NCBI GenBank assembly: GCA_026770585.1
Contig: MU646499.1
Span: 299,473 to 309,506, forward strand
Source: Baffinella frigidus
Taxonomy: Eukaryota > Cryptophyceae > Cryptomonadales > Baffinellaceae
DNA: 10,034 nucleotides
Direction: 5' to 3'
Shown here: piece by piece, positions 6,414 to 10,034 of the stretch
Layout: each line of letters begins with the position of its first letter
How positions within the stretch are numbered: the stretch's first letter is position 1
Position numbers and translations under genes: made by a program
The notes under the pieces: model-generated
Seen by the model: only the letters and a program-made list of their open reading frames with translations
Databases searched by the model: none
What the model was told of the DNA's origin: nothing

Positions 6414-6661
6414 TATCGCAAGGCGGGGATTCCTGCGGAGCGCGTGTTCTTGGTCTCTCTCTCTCCATCGCTCTCTCTCTCGCGTTCGCTCTCTCTCGCG
6501 CGCGCGCTCGCCCTCTGTTTCAATCTCTCTCTCCCCTCTCTCGCTCTCTCGCTCGCTCTCTCGCTCTCCTTGCGCTCTCTCTCTCTCCCCCTCCCTCTCT
6601 CTCTCTTCCCTCTCTCTCTCTCTCGCGCTCTCTCTCAGGCCTATCGCAAAGCGGGGATTCC
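6414..6661 (+). repeat. CT/CG microsatellite bounded by 20-bp direct repeats
   Basis: TATCGCAA.GCGGGGATTCC stands at 6414-6433 and 6642-6661, one difference. Between them is CT-rich sequence with CTCG and a CGCGCGCGCG run near 6498-6508. Open frames here are translations of the dinucleotide repeat. Confidence 0.85.
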
Positions 6662-6720
6662 ATCCGAAAACCTTTTCCTGGTTAGTTTCCGAGGATGTTC
6701 TATCGTTTTTGGTGCCGGTG

Positions 6721-6955
6721 CTATATCAAGGGTGGAATGTGCTATCTTAGCCTCGACATAGCTTGAACATAGCATATAACCTACAAATTTATAATATTTA
6801 TTCAAATTTAGTTTTGGAAGATGCCAGAATCTGTCCCGCTATCTTAGGCTCCCAAAGCTTATGATAAGGGTGGATGTGCTATTTGAGGCATAAAATCAAG
6901 GCTTAAAATAGCATAAATATGGACAGATTCTGGTATCTTCCTAGATGAAACTAAA
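6721..6955. mobile_element. Foldback element with internal GGGTGG.ATGTGCTAT motifs
   Basis: Arms 6807-6835 and 6921-6955 are inverted copies (TTTAGTTT, GGAAGAT.CCAGAATCTGTCC); the right arm has about six extra bases. Inner GCTATCTTAGGC and GCTTAAAATAGC extend the pairing. AAGGGTGG.ATGTGCTAT occurs at 6728 and 6866, and an inverted relative lies at 685-717. The section at 6770-6810 is AT-rich. No gene is seen. Confidence 0.75.
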
Positions 6956-6965
6956 GCAGAGCACT

Positions 6966-7126
6966 CCACACAGCGGACTTCGGAGGGATTTCAAATAACC
7001 CCTAAGCGATAAGACCCAGGACCCTACGGTAGGCAACCCGTAGGGACATAGTGGGGTTTCTACGGACAAGGTAACGGAAACTCGGCCTGATTTGGGCCGA
7101 AAATTCCTTTGTAGCCCGCTGTGTGG
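6966..7126 (+). mobile_element. 161-bp TIR element, copy D (best reference copy)
   Basis: Termini CCACACAGCGGACTTCGGAG and (reverse complement) CCACACAGCGGGCTACAAAG match at about 21 of 26 bases. Internal pairings: AACCCC 6997-7002 with GGGGTT 7053-7058, enclosing CCCTACGG 7022-7029 with CCGTAGGG 7038-7045; and CGGCC 7083-7087 with GGCCG 7095-7099. Together with the terminal stem these give a branched fold. The - strand holds a 26-residue open segment ending at TAG that is shared by the other copies. Neither strand encodes a recognisable protein. Confidence 0.92.
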
Positions 7127-7376
7127 TCTGTCTGAGTAAAAAATGGATAAATACACACAGTTGCGTAGTAAAATGGATAAAGTCCTGGTTTTCAGATTTC
7201 CAAATTAGTTTGGTGGGGGAAGGCGGTTGTGGGGCTCGGCAGAAAATGCATGTAGAGCAGGCAATCTAGTTCTCAGGATAAACGTCTCCGCGTTTCCTTG
7301 CTCTCTTTTCAGCGTCCGCCAAGTAACATCGTCGTACCTTCTCCCGCCCAACCACCCATTCTCAAGACAAAACTTC
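7127..7376. other. Unassigned spacer
   Basis: Only a short tandem repeat is evident: AAAATGGATAAA occurs twice at about 7140-7182. Short open frames cross the region, but none shows a recognisable motif or biased composition. Confidence 0.5.
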
Positions 7377-7497
7377 CTAGCTCTGCCTGAGGTTTATTCT
7401 GGCTCGACCCAAAGGCTTTCCATTCGCCCTTTTGTACTGGATTGCTGCTCTTAAATGATTTTAAGGGCGGGTCAGAATAGAAATCAGGCAGAGCTAG
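7377..7497. mobile_element. Foldback element, 121 bp
   Basis: CTAGCTCTGCCTGA..TTTATTCTGGCTCGACCC (7377-7410) pairs with 7465-7497, with about six differences; the outermost 14 bases are identical. Compact and MITE-like. CTTCC occurs near both ends. Confidence 0.75.
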
Positions 7498-7513
7498 GCT
7501 TCCTCGAGCCAAT

Positions 7514-7566
7514 CCACTGAAAATCTACCCCCGGTTCATCCGGTGAAAATTTCACCCCCGATTCAG
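7514..7566 (+). repeat. Two-unit 26-bp tandem repeat
   Basis: CC..TGAAAAT.T.CCCCCG.TTCA occurs twice in succession. The second unit contains the perfect inverted repeat GGTGAAAATTTCACC at 7542-7556. Confidence 0.7.
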
Positions 7567-7617
7567 GTGGATAAAAAGTCAAGGGTCACGTGCCTCGGCG
7601 CCGGGACGTACCCTTCC

Positions 7618-8160
7618 TATACGATCCTCGCGGCCTCGCCTGTGTTCAAGACGCTCTTTCCGCTCCTTGGTTTTGAAGAGGTGTGGATATCTCGCCCCTT
7701 GGGATTGAAGAGGTGTGTGCATCCTGGCACGCACCCCTAAAGTTGATTTAGAACGAGAAGTTAACCCGTCCTCTACACTCCTCGCGGCTTCGCCCGTGTT
7801 CACCACTCGAGGCTAGAAATGTGAGTATTTTAAAAAAAACAAGTTGACAAGTCCTTTACAAGTGAAGAAACAAAAAGGGGTGTAGTAATTTTTACACAGA
7901 CAGGGGCATTGGTCACGTATCTCCCGGAATTCCTTAAGAGACGTGACCAAGCCTGCCCGTAACTGGTACTAAATTTAACATCCCCACATTTAAAATACCC
8001 CCCCTCATCCAGTCTCGATTGGCACGATGCTTTTTCCGGTCTTTGAAGTTGATGAGGTGTGGATATCCCACCCCTTCCGCTTGAAGAGGTGTGTGTATCC
8101 TGGTATGTCTTCCTGATGAATGAGTCGCGTCCTGCCATTCACCTTGAGGAGGTGTGTTCA
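7618..8160 (-). repeat. GAGGTGTG repeat family, two regions
   Basis: TTGAAGAGGTGTG and close variants occur at about 7672, 7707, 8048, 8081 and 8143. CCTCGCGGC.TCGCC.GTGTTCA recurs with a period of about 153 bp at 7625 and 7778. On the - strand the two regions translate to similar peptides (R.HTPLQ..G..YPHL, then K.RK) in frames that stay aligned for about 26 residues. No domain is recognised; this may be a shared satellite or a decayed coding repeat. Confidence 0.6.
7909..7950. repeat. Hairpin with TTGGTCACGT arms and 22-base loop
   Basis: TTGGTCACGT at 7909-7918 pairs perfectly with ACGTGACCAA at 7941-7950. The loop contains TATCTC and AGAG, which extend the stem, and CGGAATTCC. Compare 4643-4684. 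Confidence 0.8.
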
Positions 8161-8162
8161 TC

Positions 8163-8225
8163 TTCTTCTTCGTTGTTACTCTCGAGCCTCAAGTTGAGTG
8201 ATCCAAGAGTCTCTGCGCCTTATCA
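8163..8225 (+). repeat. Dispersed repeat shared with 2240-2301
   Basis: Second copy of the CTTCTTCTTCG / TTACTCTC.AGCCT / GTGA.CCAA segment. It directly follows the last GAGGTGTG unit here, whereas the earlier copy follows a microsatellite. Confidence 0.65.
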
Positions 8226-8259
8226 CGGACCCGCCTCACCCTCCTTCGAACACTCTCAA

Positions 8260-8301
8260 CCCTAAACCCTAAACCCTAAACCCTAAACCCTAAACCCTAA
8301 A
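8260..8301 (+). repeat. Perfect six-unit CCCTAAA array
   Basis: Six exact CCCTAAA units with no variant, the longest canonical run in the window. It is bounded by CACTCTCAA on the left and CTAGGAGGACG on the right. Confidence 0.97.
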
Positions 8302-8362
8302 CTAGGAGGACGCAGCAGACAGGAAAATATCAGTTGGAGGGGATGATGGCGGCTGGGAGGTA

Positions 8363-8515
8363 AAACCCTAAACCCTAATCCCTATGGGTTATGCAAACCT
8401 TAATCCCTATGGGTTATGCAAACCCTAAATAATATGGGTCATGCAAACCCTAAACCCTAAACCCTTATCCATAGCCCGTAAACCCTAACCCCTCAACCCT
8501 TCACCGTGAACCCTA
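8363..8515 (+). repeat. Heptamer tract containing a three-unit 25-bp tandem repeat
   Basis: Bases 8377-8401, 8402-8426 and 8427-8451 are three consecutive 25-bp units with the core TATGGGT.ATGCAAACC, each ending in a telomere-like CCT. Canonical and decayed heptamers follow up to about 8515. Confidence 0.85.
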
Positions 8516-8601
8516 CTTCAATCTCCGTGTGTGGAGCGGGAGCGGTAGGGGGTAGAGACCTGTGTTTAGTCCAGTGCACGGGTAGGGCCTAGCGATCTGA
8601 C

Positions 8602-8636
8602 GTGGAAACTTTTTCGATTTTAAAAAGTTGGGCAAT
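8602..8636 (+). repeat. Dispersed repeat, inverted counterpart at 9754-9788
   Basis: GTGGAAACTTTTT...AAAAA.TTGGGCAAT matches the reverse complement of 9754-9788 at 30 of 35 bases. The intervening 1.1 kb includes foldback and 161-bp elements. Bases 8516-8770 otherwise hold nothing recognisable. Confidence 0.75.
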
Positions 8637-8770
8637 GAAACTTACTATACATAATGCCCGAAAATTCCTTCGGGGAGCACCTCCCTCTAAGTGGGTGGCT
8701 TACTTTAACAGTTGACCCCTTGGGCAGGTTGTCGAGAAATTCGACGAGGGGGAGGGCGGATTCGAGGTGA

Positions 8771-8920
8771 CCTACCAGCCCTCCGAAGTGGACCAAACCA
8801 GAATTTGGCTTCGGGGGATTGCAGGCGGGCGTATGAGCCTGCCATTCCGAATTCGGAAGCCCGCAGGCGGGAAATGGCCCACGCGAAATCCAGATTTGGT
8901 CCACTCCGGGGGCAGGTGGA
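8771..8920. mobile_element. Foldback element with nested perfect palindrome
   Basis: Arms 8771-8808 and 8886-8920 pair (CCACCTGCCCCCGGAGTGGA, CCAAA, then C.G.ATTT) with about eight differences. Near the centre is a 14-bp perfect palindrome TTCCGAATTCGGAA at 8845-8858, flanked by GCAGGC...GCCTGC and GCCCGC. Open frames on both strands mirror each other, as expected of a palindrome, and are not taken as genes. Confidence 0.75.
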
Positions 8921-8958
8921 TAGCATCAGAAATGCGAGAGAGAACTTCACTAGTACCA

Positions 8959-9119
8959 CCACACAGCGTGCTACCAAGGGATTTTCAGGCGCTGAGAGCC
9001 TGAGTTTCCGTTACCTTGTCCGCAGGAAACCCCCTATGACCCTACGAGTTGCCCACTGTAGGGTCTCTGGTGTTATCGCTTAGGGGTTGTTCGAAATCTC
9101 TTCCAAGTCCGTTGTATGG
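8959..9119 (-). mobile_element. 161-bp TIR element, copy E
   Basis: Termini CCACACAGCGTGCTACCAAG and (reverse complement) CCATACAACGGACTTGGAAG match at about 19 of 27 bases. The right-hand stem of the element (CAGGC 8986-8990, GCCTG 8998-9002) differs from copy D at two base pairs, with both sides changed. AACCCC / GGGGTT is kept; the CCCTACGG hairpin keeps six pairs. Confidence 0.9.
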
Positions 9120-9160
9120 AACACGACCGCCATTGCGATGTTGTGGTGGTAGTATCAAAA

Positions 9161-9276
9161 CCTCGTTTTCAGAAATGCGTTATCAGAAACGAGGACATGG
9201 TGACAGTATCTGAGTCATGTCCACGTCTTGGTGTATTGGCATATCTGGGTCATGTCTTCGTGTGTGGGAACCTGCT
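9161..9276 (+). repeat. Small hairpin and two-unit 35-bp tandem repeat
   Basis: CCTCGTTTTC (9161-9170) pairs with GAAACGAGG (9186-9194). TATCTG.GTCATGTC..CGT occurs at 9207 and 9242. Confidence 0.7.
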
Positions 9277-9312
9277 TTTGCTGTCCCAGGGGTTTGAAAC
9301 CAGATCACGACA

Positions 9313-9480
9313 AGGCGAATAATTATTATGAATACCATTTTGGTGTATCTCAAGGGTAGAAATAAGAAAGTCGTCTATCTAGACTACATTTAGAGTCGTT
9401 AAGATACACCACAATCGGATCGGTGGTCCCCGAAATCGTATTCATTATGAATACTCTTCCGGATGAGACCATGACAAGGT
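9313..9480. repeat. Imperfect foldback with an expanded right arm
   Basis: TATGAATAC.ATTTTGGTGTATCT (9328-9355) pairs with GATACACCACAAT (9403-9415) and with GAAATCGTATTCAT (9432-9446); about 16 unpaired bases separate the two parts of the right arm. GACAAGG.GAATA occurs just outside each end (about 9311 and 9473), as a possible flanking duplication. Confidence 0.65.
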
Positions 9481-9532
9481 GAATATTCCTTGTCAGATGG
9501 TACGAGGGGCAATGCTCGAGACAGCATCCTGC

Positions 9533-9625
9533 TCCGAAACCCGAAACCCGAAACATTCAGGAGCTGCAGCCCTACACCCGAAACCCCAACCGCCAAACCC
9601 GAAGCACCAACCGTAAATCCTAAAC
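9533..9625 (+). repeat. Short decayed telomere-like tract
   Basis: CCCGAAA units, CCCCAAC and related heptamers surround a short unique insert, ATTCAGGAGCTGCAGCC. Confidence 0.8.
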
Positions 9626-9679
9626 TCTCATCCCTTATCTAATATTGAAACTATTCTAATTTGAACAACTGAATTTCAA

Positions 9680-9788
9680 TGAAATTTGCTACACGTTTGC
9701 TTTAATATTACTAGTAAAGATCGTGTAGTGAATTTCATCGTGTAGTGAATTTGATTGCCCAAGTTTTTTACATTAAAAAAGTTTCCAC
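9680..9788. repeat. AT-rich inverted repeat and dispersed repeat copy
   Basis: TGAAATT..CTACACG (9680-9695) pairs with 9722-9737 (14 of 16). GTGTAGTGAATTT then repeats at 9739-9751. Bases 9754-9788 are the inverted counterpart of 8602-8636. Composition is much more AT-rich than the rest of the window. Confidence 0.75.
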
Positions 9789-9799
9789 ATGAAATCCCT

Positions 9800-10034
9800 C
9801 ATCCTTCATCCTTAATCCTGAAACCCGATCCCTAATCCTTAAACCCGAACTCAATCCTTAATCCCGAAAACCGAAACCAGTCGGATGGAGCGATGGACTC
9901 GGCGGGGGATCTAGGGGGTAAACCCCAAACCCCTAAACCCCAAACCCCAAACCCTAAACTCCAAACACCAAACACCAAACACCAAACCCCAAACCCCAAA
10001 CCCCAAACCACACACCCCACACCCCAAACCCTAA
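9800..10034 (+). repeat. Telomere-like tract at the right edge
   Basis: Decayed heptamers (9800-9880), a unique island with CTCGGCGGGGG, then CCCCAAA, CCCTAAA and CAAACAC-type units to the window end. Orientation is the same as the main blocks, so the right edge is not a chromosome end of opposite polarity. Confidence 0.85.

Noticed and set aside
8712-9083. 123-codon open frame and an antiparallel 90-codon frame
   Set aside because: They cross the 8771-8920 palindrome and the start of a 161-bp element; mirrored residues on the two strands are explained by the inverted repeat.
9237-9301. Possible tRNA-derived SINE with A-box (TGGCATATCTGG) and B-box (GGTTTGAAACC)
   Set aside because: The B-box fits with one mismatch, but the A-box fits poorly, the T-stem has only two pairs, and no poly-A or repeat copy is seen.

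Overview
This is eukaryotic, repeat-dominated DNA with no intact gene that I can support. Its signature is a heptamer of the plant/algal-type telomere class (CCCTAAA on the + strand, TTTAGGG on the other), with degenerate relatives CCCGAAA, CCCAAAA, CCCCAAA and CCCCAGA. It occurs in about ten separate blocks, all in the same orientation except one small patch. Long CT/CA microsatellites, many short foldback (terminal-inverted-repeat) elements and the lack of long open frames fit a subtelomeric or subtelomere-derived region. The TTTAGGG motif is shared by plants, green algae, chromerids and some dinoflagellates, so I do not name a species.

Layout. 1-44: telomere-like start. 115-596: a 161-bp inverted-repeat element split by a 321-bp insertion. 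649-717: dispersed motif remnants. 769-1870: higher-order repeat and degenerate heptamers. 1957-2165: CT/CA microsatellite. 2213-2763: short tandem repeats. 2816-2959 and 3464-3625: two foldback elements, on either side of a tandemly duplicated cassette (3001-3420), one copy of which carries a telomeric block. 3951-4091: a truncated 161-bp element. 4336-4990: a coding-like frame broken by a foldback element. 4995-5037: the one inverted telomeric patch. 5159-5319: 161-bp element. 5378-6345: large variant-heptamer cluster. 6414-6661: CT/CG microsatellite between direct repeats. 6721-6955: foldback. 6966-7126: 161-bp element. 7377-7497: foldback. 7618-8225: GAGGTGTG repeat family. 8260-8515: telomeric arrays. 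8771-8920: foldback. 8959-9119: 161-bp element. 9161-9790: small inverted repeats. 9800-10034: telomere-like end.

The most informative signal is the 161-bp family. Five copies are present. Four have exactly the same length once the insertion in one is discounted, and the fifth is truncated. All keep the same internal stem-loops, one of which shows compensatory base changes. The window reads as a record of small non-autonomous elements inserting into, and being cut up by, telomere-like satellite. No transposase or other autonomous partner is visible, and no gene network can be described.
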